Below, piece after piece: positions 47,514 to 60,900 of a DNA stretch of 64,000 bases; the stretch's first letter is position 1, and every line of letters starts with the position of its first letter. Made by a program: the position numbers and the translations under genes. The DNA comes from Trochalopteron elliotii (lineage: Eukaryota > Chordata > Aves > Passeriformes > Leiothrichidae), in contig JANPWX010000151.1 of NCBI GenBank assembly GCA_024734555.1, positions 1,087,311 to 1,151,310 of the forward strand, written 5' to 3'. The notes beneath the pieces are model-generated. The model was not told where the DNA came from, ran no database searches, and saw only the letters and a list, made by a program, of their open reading frames with translations.

Positions 47514-47930
47514 TGTTGTGACAGGGAGAAGAATTATAAAAGAAAGGCCTCATAAAATCAGGCTTGCTCTATTAAATTAATAGCTGGCCTAAGTGTAGTT
47601 AAGCAATTTGCAGGTTCCCATGTGAAAACAATCTTGATATGAAAGGTTGGTTAACACAACAACCTATTCTTGGGTTGAAAAGTAAGTGTACCTGTGTAAA
47701 CAATAAGATCTGTTCCATGAGAACCCATAAAGGAGAAATGTCAACAACCTGAATCTTGGCACACACACACACAAATCACCTTCTGACCAAAAAATGAAGT
47801 GGTGAGAAAACTACCAGCCAACAGGTATTGCACACAAGGTCTGTGAAAACTGTATAAAATAAGTGATGTGAATAAAGAATTGGCTTTTCCTGCATGAAGA
47901 AAATGGAGTCTTGGCGAACTTATTATAATA
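47514..47930 (+). repeat. 3' LTR
   Basis: 417 bp, homologous to 43306-43767 over several blocks (for example GTGTAGTTAAGCAATTTGCA, CCTATTCTTGGGTTGAAAAG and GATCTGTTCCATGAGAACCC). It has TATAAAA at 47853-47859 and AATAAA at 47871-47876. Its last bases are TATAATA instead of ACAACA, consistent with CpG-independent C to T decay. It contains a segment around CTTGATATGAAAGG that is missing in the 5' copy. Confidence 0.88.
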
Positions 47931-47936
47931 TTGGTG
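47931..47936. repeat. Right target-site duplication TTGGTG
   Basis: Identical to 43300-43305; closes the insertion. Confidence 0.88.
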
Positions 47937-50900
47937 TGCAGGAGAAAAGATGAGAGGGCCTGTGCAGGAGCAGCAGCTGCCTGACCTACATTTCAGTGGA
48001 GATTACAGAACCCAGCTGGCGTGGCCAGAGAAGGGATCCCCTTACAGGAGCTCTGCTGGGAGTTCCTTCTTTCCCTGATGTAACTTTATCACCATGACAT
48101 CACCAAAACACACCACATGGTCAGTATTAACCTGACAAGATACTGAAGTCTGAAACCAAACTGCAACAGAACAAAAAAACCCAGAAAGCAAATGCAAGTA
48201 CATAATCCCAGCTGAATACCACTCCCCACTCCTTTCTGTGCAAGTGCTCTCTGCTGCTTGTCTGTTTTCATCCAAGTGTTCCTCTTCCATTAATTTTATC
48301 CCATTTCCAGTGCTATGTCAAGCCTGTATTTCTACTTTGCACCAACAAGCTGGATTCTACAGTAATTCTAATCTTTTACTACAATTTTTATTTATTCTTA
48401 AACAAGTTCACTTTCTTAGACTGCCATCATAAATTTAGTTACACAACTGAAGTTGAAACAAACAGCTAAGCACAGACATCCAGAGATGGTGACAGGGTTT
48501 GCTTGCTTATGTTTTTTAGCTAGGAAAAATCCTAAAATTTGACAATGGGTTTCAGCTGGAGCAGCTGTAAGGGTAAAATACTGATTCCCTGTGATCAGCC
48601 CCAGTTCAGGTACTGGGTTCCTTGGTCTGGAATATCCCTTTGGCCAGTTTGGGTCAGCTGCCCTCTCCTCACTGGCAGAGCATGGGACACTGAAAAGTCC
48701 TTGATTTAGGGTAAGCACTGCTTAGCAACAACTAAAATATCAGGGTGTTATCAATGATACTCTCATTCTAAATCCCAACCACAGCTCTGAACCAGATAGG
48801 AAAAAACTAACTCTGTTCCAGCTGAAATGAGGACAAAGAGATGGGGGCAGAGAAGAACTCCAAAGTTTCCTACGCCATATAAGACAAGCCTGTGAAATAA
48901 TTAACAAAGATTCAGTAACTTTCTTGTTTGGAACAAGAACAATTTGAACATTCGATCAAATAGTGCAGTGCTGGGAGCTCCTTCTGTGCAAATTCCAAAC
49001 TTTCCTCTACAGTCCATCATAACAAAAAATTCCATTCGTTCTCTTTCTCCCTGTTCCCTTCCACACACAACAGTTCTCCTAAAGCACTCTGAACAGTTGT
49101 CCCTTTTTTAAACTCTTCCCAAAAACTTTTAATTTTGGGCCTGATTCCTACCTATAGTTTCCCATTCCAAAATACTTCTTTGGTTGTTTCACAACTTTGT
49201 CTGGATCCACACAGTGACCTGTGTCAGGAACTCATCCCAGTTAAAAACAAACACATTTTTTATTTTGCAGAGATGTTTTTAACCCTCTGCCCATGGAATT
49301 TTGGAAGATATTTGGACACGGGCAAAGGAATATTACAGAACACTTGAAAAGGAACTTTTCTTCATTTTCTTCATAAATGCCTTTAAATTGCTTGGATGTG
49401 GGAAACATCATCCAGCTTGGTAAAATGTTCAGGAACTAAAGTGAAACAATGCAAGGAGTTCCTCAGGAAAAGGATTAAAAACAATTAAGCTTTTCACCAA
49501 CCATTTGAGGATCACCACAAACACTTAATTCAGAATGCAATAAAAATGAGTAAAGCATTATATTTGTGAAAAAGTTCAGACACCAATCACATGCCAAACC
49601 CAAAGCAAGCTCTGCTCTGCAAGCCTCCAGTACCCTCTTAAAAGCCAGAAAAATGGCAGTTAAACAACAAAATAATTAGGGGTAAAACCTCTGTACTGTC
49701 CTCCTCTCTGTTCAGCTCTTCACTTCCACAAATCAGGGTGAATTTATTTCCTGTCCACACCACATCACAACACACTAAACCACGTCTGTGGTGTGACATT
49801 AGAAGAAAGAACAGGGACACACACCATGGATAACAGCACTGCTCTTAACATTCCAATGGAAGTGCACACAGGCTTGCTGTGACTCACTCAGCATGAGATA
49901 TACAAAAATATTCCAAAAACACACTATGCTGCTGGGGATCTGTGAGCTCTGGTGATTGTAGCAAAAAAAAACACCACCAAGGGCTACCTTGAGACAGCCT
50001 GAACTCCCCTGAAGTCACACACTGTGCACTGGTGAAAGCCAAGAGGATTTGAGGCATGACTCAGCAGCCCACAGAGGGGAGGATGGAGCCACCTGTAGTC
50101 AGTGGGGACAGCAGGGACAGAGGCTGCCCTGAAATTAAAACCATCCTGAACGTCCTTTCACTGGAGATTTGCTTCTCACAAAACACAGGTAAGATCTGGG
50201 CACATGCAGAGGGTAACACGCAGGATAAACTGCTTTGGAGAGGGTGAGGAAATGAAGGGATGGTTACACAAGGAACACAGGCCATCCTCATGGTTTCCAA
50301 TAGCTCATTAATTAATAATACATGGACCAACAGCACACAGGCAGCCTGCCTGCAGCAGGAGGGCCAAAGGGCCTCAAGAGTTTTATTGTTCCTTTTCTCA
50401 TGCAAACTGCTCTGACCTCAAAAGAGTTATCAGCTGCTGGCTCCCAATAAACCAGAGCCTTGTGCAGCCTGGCTGATTCCTTTCTGTCTTCACAGACAAT
50501 TTACCTTCCGTGTCAGTGCCTCAGGGACACAACTCCCCAGGCTTGGAGGGACAAGGCTGGAAAGGCTGGGGCAGAGCTGACACACACACATTGGCACAAA
50601 GTAATTCCAGCACTTTTTTGTGAAAAGCTTATGAAGCTTTAATTGAAAATGCAGACAGTAATAGGCATTATTGAGGATACACGATTAATATTTCTTGAGC
50701 TGAATTAAGGTTTAATACATAAAGTCAAGAGGATAAAGCTCAGATTTTGTGCTGGTTCAGTTGAGGTTTGCACTTTGGTGGTTTTGGTTTTTTTTTCTTT
50801 TTAAAGCAGCTGTGATAAAAACTGAATGACATTCAGGACAATTCTCTTGATTCGTCTACAGATGTGACCCAGAAGCAAAGCTCCACCAGGCAGATTATTT

Positions 50901-52235
50901 CAGGACAGGATGGAACATGTGGAAGGATTTTTAATAACCTGAGCAGGCCTTATATAAGCCCTACACTTTAGATTTAATAGTAAGAAAGGAATGTATGTAA
51001 GCATTTCTTTATCTGCTTTGTTCATTGTAAATAGGCAGTACACTGCTTCAAACCAGAAACATCAGAGTTGCTCTTTTTCATAGTTGCACTTGGAAACTTG
51101 CAAACTTGGGAGTGCTTTTCCTCATCCACCTTAGAGAATCACGACAGGAGAGGCTACAGGGTGAGCTGCACTGGACAATAGCAAGATGGCAACAAAATAA
51201 TGAAACAAAAGTCTGAAAGCTCCTACAATAATATAGTACAGAACTGTTATTTAAAAACATCTGTTAACTTTCAATTACGATTTAAAGACAGCAAACATAA
51301 CAAATCCTCCCTCAAAACATAGAAACTGACCCTTATGTTGTCTGTATTATCTTTCACAGTTTTCCAATATGTCTATTTTTAAGTGTATACAGACAAACAG
51401 GCTCATTACCTATAGTATATATTTGTTAAACAGCAAAACCTTTAACTACACATAAGGAAAAAAAAAATCCAAAAATCCTTATTTAACAAAGTAATAATTT
51501 CAGCCTGATTTATGCAAGGCTGCTTCTGGTGCCAAGAGCTATTCAAATGAAAATTCTGAATGTCTCAAAGATAAAAGCAACTCTTTTCTCTACAAAAAAC
51601 AGTAGTAGTAACACACATTGCATCTCTAATGGAGACAAGATTAGATTAGAACAAAGAGATTCCCATTAAGGTGTCCAACAGAGCATTTGCTGCATCTTAC
51701 AGCAGACTTTGAATGCCCTGCCCTGTAAACTCCAGAGATCAGGACAATGTAAAACAGCTGTGTCTAATTGAGTCTTTCAGGGTTTGGTCTGAAGTGCTCT
51801 CAAAAGCTCAACTGGTCTCTCTGGTTCAGTTCTTAAAAGTATAAACAAGGAATGATGTGGATAGGCAACTCACACAAAACTCATTTCTGAAGGCACAAAA
51901 AAGCCCACCTGAAAAATACACAGCCCAGCAAACCACCTGTACACCCCAGATCCTGATTTTTGTCTGACACAGGCAAAAATTCTGTACAGGTCAGAGAGTG
52001 CCACCAGGGGAAAAAATCCCCATGTTCCCTGAGCTTCAACCCCTCACCAGGAAACTAAACAGAGCCACATAAAATCCCTGAGAAAAAGAGTATCCTGAGG
52101 TTCAAGAGGAAATGCTGTCAGAACACAGTGTCCTAGGAGAGCAATGATAAAAATTTCAAACACTCAAGTCAGCTAGAAAGTTTTTTAGGTGAGGGCACTG
52201 ACTATCTTGTAAGACAACCTACCCCAGAGAGAAAT

Positions 52236-52347
52236 GAAGTTCAGGAGGTGTTTGGACAATGCTCTCAGGCACATGGTGTGGTTCAGGGCTTGGACTCAGG
52301 GATCCTTGTGGGTCCCCCATAACTCAGGATATTCTGTGATTCCATGG
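52236..52347 (+). mobile_element. CR1 LINE 3' end (+ orientation)
   Basis: Contains AGGAGGTGTTTGGACAATGC, TCTCAGGCACATGGTGTGG, GACTCAGGGATCCTTGTGGG and the terminal CTCAGGATATTCTGTGATTC, which is the standard 3' tail of an avian CR1 subfamily. Confidence 0.85.
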
Positions 52348-54240
52348 CCACCTTCCCCACACCAACAGAGTCACAGAATGAGCACTAGGAACCCATCAAA
52401 TGTACTTAAAACCAGTGTCTGAAAAACAAGAGGCAAGGAGTGATGAACTGGCCTGTGTCCAGGGATCCTAACACATCTCCCAGGGGGAAATAAGCACATT
52501 TCCCACAACAACAAACTCTCCCTAGAGCTGGGAATGTGCTCATTGCTTGATCTGGAGCTGTGGCAGAGGAGCAGCTGTGTGCTGGAGCAGGGGTGCCTGT
52601 GCCCAGGAATGGCTTCACTCCCACCTGGGTGTGCCCAGGCTGCAGCTCCATCTGCTCCTGTTACACCAAACCTTCTCAGACCCCTGTGGAAGTCACACCT
52701 GACAGCATCACCCAGCTAAGCCTTCAGACAAATAGTTTATAAAGGAGCTGCTGACAACACTCAGATCCAGAACAAAACAGTCTGAAATATAAAGAAGTCC
52801 CAAAAAGCCCTCAGGGATTTACTGTGCCTCTCTGCTCATCCCTCTGAAACTGTCAAGGCAGGTGGAGCCAAGAAGAAGAGAGCAGAGTTCTTACAAATAG
52901 GACTGCACTTTTCATTAAGGAAATAAAACTAAAAGAAGGTCGAGTGAAGCACATCAAAGCACTCTGATATTGCAGCCACTGCTCTCATTCCCTTCAAGGA
53001 ATGCTTTGGCTAGAGCAGCCTGCAGAAATGATCCCCTTCCACCCCTGCCTTCCAACAGAACATCTACAACCTGCAGAAAAGTCAGCACCAAAGCAACACC
53101 CGTCAGGTTTCAGTCTTATGGGTTTAGAATGAGGTAAATTCAGTTATTTATAGACCACTTCTTCAGATTTGAAGCTGTTGGAAGGGGAAAGAGAAAGGAG
53201 ATCTAGTTACTCCTTTACTATTTAATGTCCCTCTTCACCCACAGTGCCTAAAAATTATAAAGATATATCACTGTAGCAAAGAAGTTACTTTGCTGCAGTA
53301 TTCAATGATACAAGAATAAAGCATGATTATTTTGAAAAGAAAACTCCTTTCTAGGACTCCTCTAATTAGACTGTCCTTTCTTGCATCTCTGCCACATTAA
53401 AGTTACTTCTCTCTCCTCCAGCAGAGCACGTCTCTGTATTTCTGCATTGTCATTCCCAGGGCAGACACCTGGACTGCTGCTGCAGGAGATTTCCATCTCT
53501 GAAAGCACAAAGTGACTACCTCACTTCCCTAGGATGACAACTGCCTCTTTACTCTCTGTCTCCTCCAGACTGTGAACGCTCTCTAATCTGTGTATTATTC
53601 AACCACCAGCAGCAAAGAAAACAACTAAACCAGCTGCAAAGCCCAAGACAAAACACTGGAGACACAGAGAAAACAGCTCCTCTAAGGCTGAGATAGGAAA
53701 CTGTAAACACTAGGTAGATTTCAAGCAAATTTACTTTTACTCCCTTCAATATGGGCAGTTGACTAGTTAAAGGCAAATGCAGGTCTGAACTGAATGAGAC
53801 AAGACCCCTGGGAAGGCAGAGACAATTTCTGCCACGGGTCACAAATATATCTCCCAGGCTTGTGCTGAGAAGAAAGGTTATTGACTGCATTCTGATAAAA
53901 AGGTTCAAAGAAGGGAAAAGCAGAGGGGCTGGTAACAGAAATGGGAACCTGAGAGGAAAAAAAGGCAGCTAGTTTCCAACAAAACTTACACTCCCTCCTT
54001 ATAGACATCCCCAGATACTTCTACAAAGATGACATCTAACTATGGAAAACAGGATCTGCAGAACTTGAGAAGAAACAAATTATTTGGGAAGGGGTGGGAA
54101 AGGAAGAGGGGAAAAAAAATCCTTACCAACTGACTGGCCTTACTGTGCACTTTTCCAGGAGACCAAGAATTGCTTGTGATGCAGCAGCATTCAGCCCTGG
54201 AGAAGTCAGAGAGAGCAAAAAGGCAGGGGAGGTAGGAGGA

Positions 54241-54316
54241 GAGAAGGGAGGGGAGATGAGGGAAGGGGAGGGGAGAAGAGGGAAGGGGTGGGGAGATGAG
54301 GGAAGGGGAGGGGAGA
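54241..54316. repeat. 20-bp purine-rich tandem array (G-quadruplex prone)
   Basis: Units of GGGAGANGAGGGAAGGGG at 54251, 54271 and 54291 (20-bp period), inside a longer purine-only stretch from about 54216. It has many G runs of three or four, so the + strand could form G-quadruplexes. In BCL2L13 pre-mRNA it is a pyrimidine tract. Confidence 0.8.
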
Positions 54317-57283
54317 GCACGTACACACTGTTTGCTGAGCCCTAACGTTGCTTTTGGGAAAGAAAAGAACAAAGCTACCTGTAAATCCAGCTGGGTATTG
54401 TTTTGCAATGGCTCAAGAAGATAAAGGAAGAAGGTTTTAGTAGGACCAGTGGACCCACTAGTCAGGGGGAAGAAATGTCAATCCCTACAGGTGTCTGTTT
54501 AGAGAACCTGGAATGCCCAGCAAGCTTTTTGCTCCAAAAGAGAGATCATACTAAAACTTAAGAGTCAAACAGGTAAATGCAAGAGTTGCAGCCAAACCTG
54601 TCAGAGCAATTAGTGAAAGAAGGAACATAAAACTATGTCAGCCATTCCCTCACCAACCCAACCAACCAACCCACCAGGACATCCCAGCCCCACACTGCCA
54701 TCAAAAGCTGGCAATTTTAGTGCCTGAAGGGAGAAGGAGAAGGGAACACATTGTTTCAACACACCATTTCAGCACCATATCTCTGTGGGACTGGCATGGA
54801 AAATCAAACAGCGACTTGTCATCCTCCAGTATATCAAATTTCTCATTTCCCATAAACAAAGCCATGCCGACTTCTTGAAATCTGCTGCACAGCTACCCAA
54901 TTTGCAAACCTTTATTCCCTTGAGCTGGAAATTTTGCTTCTAGTTAGCTGTTTACCATCCAGTCAGATGCTTTCCTGGACCTCCAAGCCTCCTGAGCTCC
55001 CAAGAGAACCTCAAGTCTTGGCCATGTGCAGAACCCTGGGAGCTCTCCCAGCCGCATTGTGGCTGCACAGGATGATGCAGCAAATGGATGACACAGCTCT
55101 GTGCACTTCTGACTCCACAGATCTGCACTGAGGCACAGGAAGGGCTCAGCTGACCCCTCACCTTTGGCTGGCTACTCCCCTCCTGGCAAAGGTTGACTTC
55201 AATCCAGAAATTGAGGAAGATCCCAAATTACACAGTGCCAAGGGATGAGACAGAGACACTCCAGAGCTTTCCAGGTTTGCCCCTGAAAAGCTGACTGCTG
55301 TGAAGCTCTCCTCTGCTCCAGATCCACAGAAAACCAGACAGGCTGTTCTGGCATCTCACTTCTAAGCAAGCTCTTCACAGCTGCAGGGAAGACCTAACTT
55401 CATACAGCTCCAAAATAATACAAAAACCACCTCTTACTGTCACAGCAACATGAGTCACTGGAAACTCCCAGGTTTACACACTGCCCTTATGGCTTGAGGA
55501 GATTATTACTGACAACTTGATCCAGCACACAGAGCCCCTGTGGCAGATGCTTATCTTAAAAAATGCAAACACTCCAACACTTCTGTGTGGCCTCCAGCCT
55601 GCCAGGCTCTTCCTGGCTCTTGTCAGAACACAGCCTCTCCCATCCTGGCCCCACTCCCTGCTCCCAGCACTGCCACCCCACAGCCTCACAGCAAACCCAG
55701 GAACAGCCACAGGGTGAAAAATGAAGCTTTTCCTTACAGGGAGGAAAAAATACAGTGTAACCATATATATCCCCTTCATCCACAAACAGCCACGTGCCCA
55801 GTGGGTCCCCAAGCCCATCCCCAGAGCAAGTCACAAAGGTTAGTGCAGCTACATTAATTCATCTGGAAAGGATTTTCATCACCTTGTCTCTTTCCTGGCC
55901 TCTTGTGCTGTTTCAAAAATAGCTCTGGCTTGTTTGCTGCACTGCCTGTGTCAGTGTGATTTTCTGCCTGGCTGGATGTGCACAGACAGGCTGGGAGCCT
56001 GCTGGACAGCACCAGCCAGAGCTGTACATCCATGCACAGCCACCCAAACACAAAGCACAGACCCCTCCCCTTGCAGCCCGTGCTTGTTTTCAGCATCTTT
56101 GCCCTCTGTGAAGTGTGTTTACAGCAGGCCTCAAAAAAAGGGGCTGGAGAACACAGCACAAGCCCTTTTGGAGGTCAAAAAAACAGAAGAAAAGCAAAAA
56201 AAAGTATTAACATTGATCTGACTAAAAGCTGCAAGTAAGGGCCTGCCCTGGGATGAAAATACTTTGAGATATGAGTGCATTTATCAAGTGCCCTGAGGTC
56301 ATTGGGCTGCAGGCTGTTAGTGCTTCTGTCCATTAAAGACAAACAATCCCTCCCACAGGCCTTGAGAACTGCCCTCCACAACAGCCAGGAAGGGAACAGG
56401 TAAAGGAGGTGCAGATGTGCAGAAATTGTGGAACAAGATACTCTTCACAAAACCCCCTCAGGTGAACTCTTGAATTACGAGAAGCTTCTGAATGAGATTT
56501 TTCCTACTAGTACTTTTTTATCACTGGGTTTTCCTGAACAGCTTTTTCTTTTTTAGAATAAATCACTTGCTGGAGCCATTTTACAAATCCCAGATTAATT
56601 CCATTCAAATCTGGCATTCTTCCCAAACCCACTAATCTTAGGCTCAGCCTTCAAGACCCACCTCATCAGCTGTGAGCTGCCTTCCTGACGTGTTTCTAAA
56701 TGAAACTTTCTCAGCACACCATGACTCAGGAACACTGGGTTACCATGAATTAAAGATTTCTACAAGGAAAAATGCAGCACAAAGAAATCCTGCTTGCTTA
56801 TTCTATGCAAGTTCCTATACAGCTATAAACTCTAATATGTATTAGAGTTTTTCTTTTTACAATCAAATAAAAAAGTTCTAAGAAAGTTATGTGATTAACA
56901 CTTTTTATAAAAATAAATTAGTACCTTATTATCACTTATTATAAAAATAAATTAGCACCTATTGACATTTCTGTATGAAGTGCTCCCCAATTACTGATCT
57001 GCTAAGAAACTCCCTGAAATTTAAGAGGAGGAAAAAACCCATATACCTTTTCCAGCAATCACCAGAGGGTGAAGATAGCATTAAAAAGAGGAGCCTCTCA
57101 GGCATATCAGCTCTTGTTATGGGTGTCTGCTTCCAAATGCAGTGCTCCATGGATATTAACAGGGAAGCACAAAGCTCACCATGCTGCAACAAATTAACAC
57201 CTTAACACACTCTGTATGAAAATTAATTGTTATCTGACACCTAAGGACCTCTTCCATTTCAACAGCAATCCAGCAAATCAGAC

Positions 57284-57440
57284 ATGCAAAGAGCTGCAAC
57301 AGACTGCCTGGGGAAATGGTGGAGTCCAATCACACAGGGCTTTAAAACCAACATCAGAAATGAAAGGGTGAAAGTCAGTTCTGCCTTGGGGCAGAGAATA
57401 GAAGTAGATGACTGCCCAAGATCCCTCTCTGCTCCTCACC
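57284..57440 (+). mobile_element. Decayed CR1 LINE 3' fragment
   Basis: A weak but ordered match to CR1: ACTGCCTGGGGAAATGGTGG, AGTCC, a GGGCTTTAAAACC block and GATGACTGCCCAAGATCCCT. It is much more diverged than the other copies, so this call is tentative. Confidence 0.5.
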
Positions 57441-57562
57441 TCCTGATTATTTTTTTTATTGTCTTTTTCTGAGTCATTCCTTCTTGCATTTGGCTTACAT
57501 CCAGCAACCCCTCTTAGCTTTCATTCCTACTAGGATCACACTTAGAGATGAGGTCTCCTTAC

Positions 57563-57706
57563 CCATCCTCCTTGTTGAATGATATAATCTGCAGAATAAT
57601 CTTCCAGATATGTCACCCCGAAGTTCACAAGGGCACTCAGTGGTTCCTGGCCCCGTCTGGTCAGCTCCATCAGAAATTGTTGTAACAGAACCAGGGGCAC
57701 CAAGAC
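57563..57706 (-). CDS. BCL2L13: BCL2L13, second-last coding exon
   Basis: 144 bases, phase 0 at both ends, acceptor GTCTTTTGAAG and donor GTAAGG. It encodes 48 residues beginning VLVPLVLLQQFLMELTRRG, then QEPLSALVNFGVTYLEDYSA and ending YIIQQGGW, which splices directly to GTVFTLE of the last exon. This is the helical BCL2-homology part of the protein, including the region assigned to BH2 in BCL2L13. It matches the human sequence nearly residue for residue as far as I recall. The frame is intact. Confidence 0.95.
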
Positions 57707-57876
57707 CTTCAAAAGACAAGAGTTGTGTATAAATACAGAAAGCATTATCAATGCTACTGTGCAGCTAGAACAGAATTTATGTGTCCAGAGGAAAAATCTG
57801 AATCTTCAAGTCCAAACATACCAATGTGCTTCTCATTTCTCAGAAGACACAAGGCAAACACACAATAAAATGCATT

Positions 57877-57998
57877 AAAAAAACCCAAAAAAACAACAAA
57901 AACCCCCCAAAAAACCCCACAAACCAACAAAAAACCAAAACCAAACCAAATGAAACCAAACCAAAACAAAACAAAACAAAAACAACAACAAAAAAACC
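57877..57998. repeat. A/C-rich (ACAAA/CCAAA)n low-complexity tract
   Basis: About 120 bases of almost only A and C on the + strand. It creates a misleading Phe/Gly/Trp-rich open frame on the - strand. Confidence 0.8.
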
Positions 57999-60900
57999 CC
58001 AACTTAATCTGGCAAGCAAAAGCCCACAGTCTAACTTGAGAATTTGACAAAACACCACTGCAGTGTTTTCTCAAGCCTCATTTTTTTCCCAATACAGGGT
58101 TCAGGTAGAGAAGCAGGTCCAGAACTTGCTACCCCAGAAGTGGAAAGACACAACATCATAAATATCCTGAAGGGATATGCATCCAAATTCAAACAGCAAA
58201 CTCATTTTTGAATAGGAGCACTGCACTAGACAGTCTCTTTAGAAGTTCACACTTGGCTTTGAGGCAGGACAGAAACAAACACCTCCACCCAACAGCATAA
58301 CATTACAAACGTGTTTAAAATGACAAGCACAAAGCCCTTTCCATGTCAAACTCTCCCTCTGATGCCAAATTTAACAGAGAGAGATCTTCCTCCCTCATTT
58401 CCCACTCCCATTCCTCTTTAGAAACCTTTTAACTGAATGCTAAGCCTTAACCTAAATTGCTCTGGAAGATGCAAGACTGAATCCACCTCCTTCACAGTAT
58501 TTGGTTCTAGACACTTCCTTCTGAAATCATGTTTTTGTTTAAACAAACAACATGCAGTTGAACTTTTAAACTCTAAATTTATTCTCCTAGAGCATGCAAG
58601 TGACCCTCTGGGCAATGTTTATATGCAGCACCTTGCCAAGGTCAGGAAACTGGTATGAACTGAAGCCATTAGCATCTGAAAAAGCATTATTATGACACAA
58701 GAGAAAAATATTTGTTTTACAGCATTTTAATTGAGGCAACTGCACTGCACATCTATCCACTGTGCAGACTGGAATGCTGTTTCCAGCTGCACAAGGGAGA
58801 TGAAGGCTCTACCACTGCTCATCCTCAACTCACAAAGCCTCCTTCCTTTTTCAGTCTCTTCCCTCATCAGCCTGCTTTTCTCTTCTGCAAATATCCTGCA
58901 CTACTATTAGCAGAAATCACACCTCAGGGTGCAAAGCTGGAGGAAGATGAATAGGCAAAGTAAGCTGAAATTGAGATTTGTACTAAATTCATGGTGGCAT
59001 CACACTGAGATTGACTACTAAAACCAGATAGGGCCTAAAAATGCTCATAATCTGATAAATTTAAGATGTTCCAGCTGATTAACAAAGGAGTCCAAGACTG
59101 TGGCAGACAGGTTATAGCACTGTTGTCCTGTGATGAACTGCTAACACTGGTAACTGCTAACACCTCGCTAGGGATGTCATGATACCAGAAGTTTAAAACT
59201 GTTTGGGTTTTTGAGCTTCTTGCAATTAATCTCAACTCGGAGGCAGAAGAGGTGCAAGATCACAGTGCAGGTCAAGATGAGGTGTCAAGAGGAAGCTTCA
59301 AATTTTTGGATCAAAACCACCCAAGCTGTCAAGGCTAGGCATCTCTCAGAGGCTTTGGGCACACCCACATACCTCTACAGCAGCATGAGCACTGAGATCT
59401 CAAAATATTTGACATTTACTGTGAGCTGAAGGCAAGAGAAACAAAGGCAAGGAGAGGCTGCTTGGGAAATGAAGAGAGCTCAAATGTTGGCAGAGTGAAC
59501 ATGGTTGTTGCCTTCTTCCTTTGCCAACCTGATGCCCAACCCACCCATTCCCCCCCAAATTCAACCAGCCTCTTCAGGCCTCAGAGTGAGGGACCAAACT
59601 CAAACTCTTATCACCCAGTCCCACACAGAACAACAAACACCACCCAGTTTTCCCTTCCTGCTGAAATTCTGACACTCCTGCTCTGAGACCAGTAGGAACA
59701 GGAGCAGGTTTGCACAGGACTGTTAATTAATTCCTGAAAGAAATTACCTCACAGGACTTCCATGAAAGCTCACAACACCTTTCTGTACAGAAGAGCAGCT
59801 GTGTGAATGGTGGTGAGATTTAACTAGAACCAAGTAAAAATAAAGCCTTTGCAATTCAAAGCAACTGCAACTCCCTCCACCAGGATGCCTTGGAAGGAAT
59901 AATTATATTTTGACTGAAGAAAAATGCACACAGAAATAGTTGGCAGGAGGAAACTTCTAGGGAATCATTATAAAACCCACTTTACTATCAGAGGATGGCT
60001 GATTGTGTAAATGAAACATTCATGTCCACTACACTACTGCAATATCCCATTGTACAATATTACAGATTTAAATGTACACAAAAAAACCCCCAAAGAAAGT
60101 TCAGAGGCTTTGGGGAAGCTGTATTTTTTTGAGGAAGTTATACCCAAAATTATTGCAGTTCTGTGTACCTTTTGACTACTTCAACTTAAAACTAATCTAA
60201 TTCTTCACGTGATTATTTCTTTTATTTTTGTGGCACTGTCCTTTGTCCCCATTAATCAGCAAGAATGGGACACTAAGATGACTGCTGCCCCACTCACCAG
60301 TTCAACTGGCTCTCAATAACAATATCTGTTATCCTTTCACATGTTGCACAACAGTGAGATTATGCATTTTGGATATATATATATATAATATTCAGTTTTA
60401 AGCAAAAAGCATAAAAAGCTCAGCAATGGAGTATTAAATTTTTTTTTATTATGTTCATTTTATTATAGAAATTCAATTTGTCCTGTCTGAGGCAGTTTGG
60501 AATTTGTTGGGTTTTTTTAATGAGAGCCTTATTTCAGATAAAAGATGAGCACCCTTTTCCTTTATAGAATTCAACGTCAACATGTTTTTCTAACAGCTTC
60601 TTTAGAGTAAAAATTAAGCTGAGCTGAGATGGCAGGAAAGGTATCTAGATTTCTGCTGTTATAAAACACAATTCTGATTAAGATGATAAAGGAAATTAAA
60701 AGGAAATGAAACCAACACAAATGTATTCCATCTCCTCAAAACAAGGATTATTGAAGGAACTGCTGGGCATTCCTGGAGCTCCAAGCTGCCACAAAAAACA
60801 ACACAAACAGATGCTGTGCTGGGGTACAAAATTTCCACTCTGGTTTGCTTTTGGACTACACGTTTTGTAGCAACAAATGTTGCAGGCAAGCAGAGCTGAT

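Larger units (their letters stand above)
43306..47930 (+). mobile_element. Complete non-autonomous LTR retrotransposon in BCL2L13 intron
   Basis: 4625 bp, bounded by TTGGTG duplications. It has a 5' LTR (43306-43767), a possible tRNA-Trp-like primer site, a 3746-bp interior, a polypurine tract (47502-47513) and a 3' LTR (47514-47930). The polypurine tract and primer site fix the element on the + strand, antisense to BCL2L13. The interior has no frame that resembles gag, protease, reverse transcriptase, integrase or env; the longest frame is 185 codons without motifs. It is built of CpG-rich tandem arrays (43797-45110), a GC-rich block (to about 46200) and an AT-rich block. It must have moved using proteins from another element. 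LTR divergence shows that it is not recent. I do not recognise the family. Confidence 0.88.
47937..57562 (-). other. BCL2L13: Remainder of the last BCL2L13 intron
   Basis: About 9.6 kb of intron between the LTR element and the upstream exon. It holds two CR1 fragments (52236-52347 and a decayed one at 57284-57440) and a purine-rich array near 54251. No exon of any gene is recognised; open frames are short and lack motifs. Confidence 0.7.

Noticed and set aside
57754..58074. Phe/Gly/Trp-rich frame on - resembling a membrane protein
   Set aside because: Translation of an A/C-rich low-complexity tract inside an intron.
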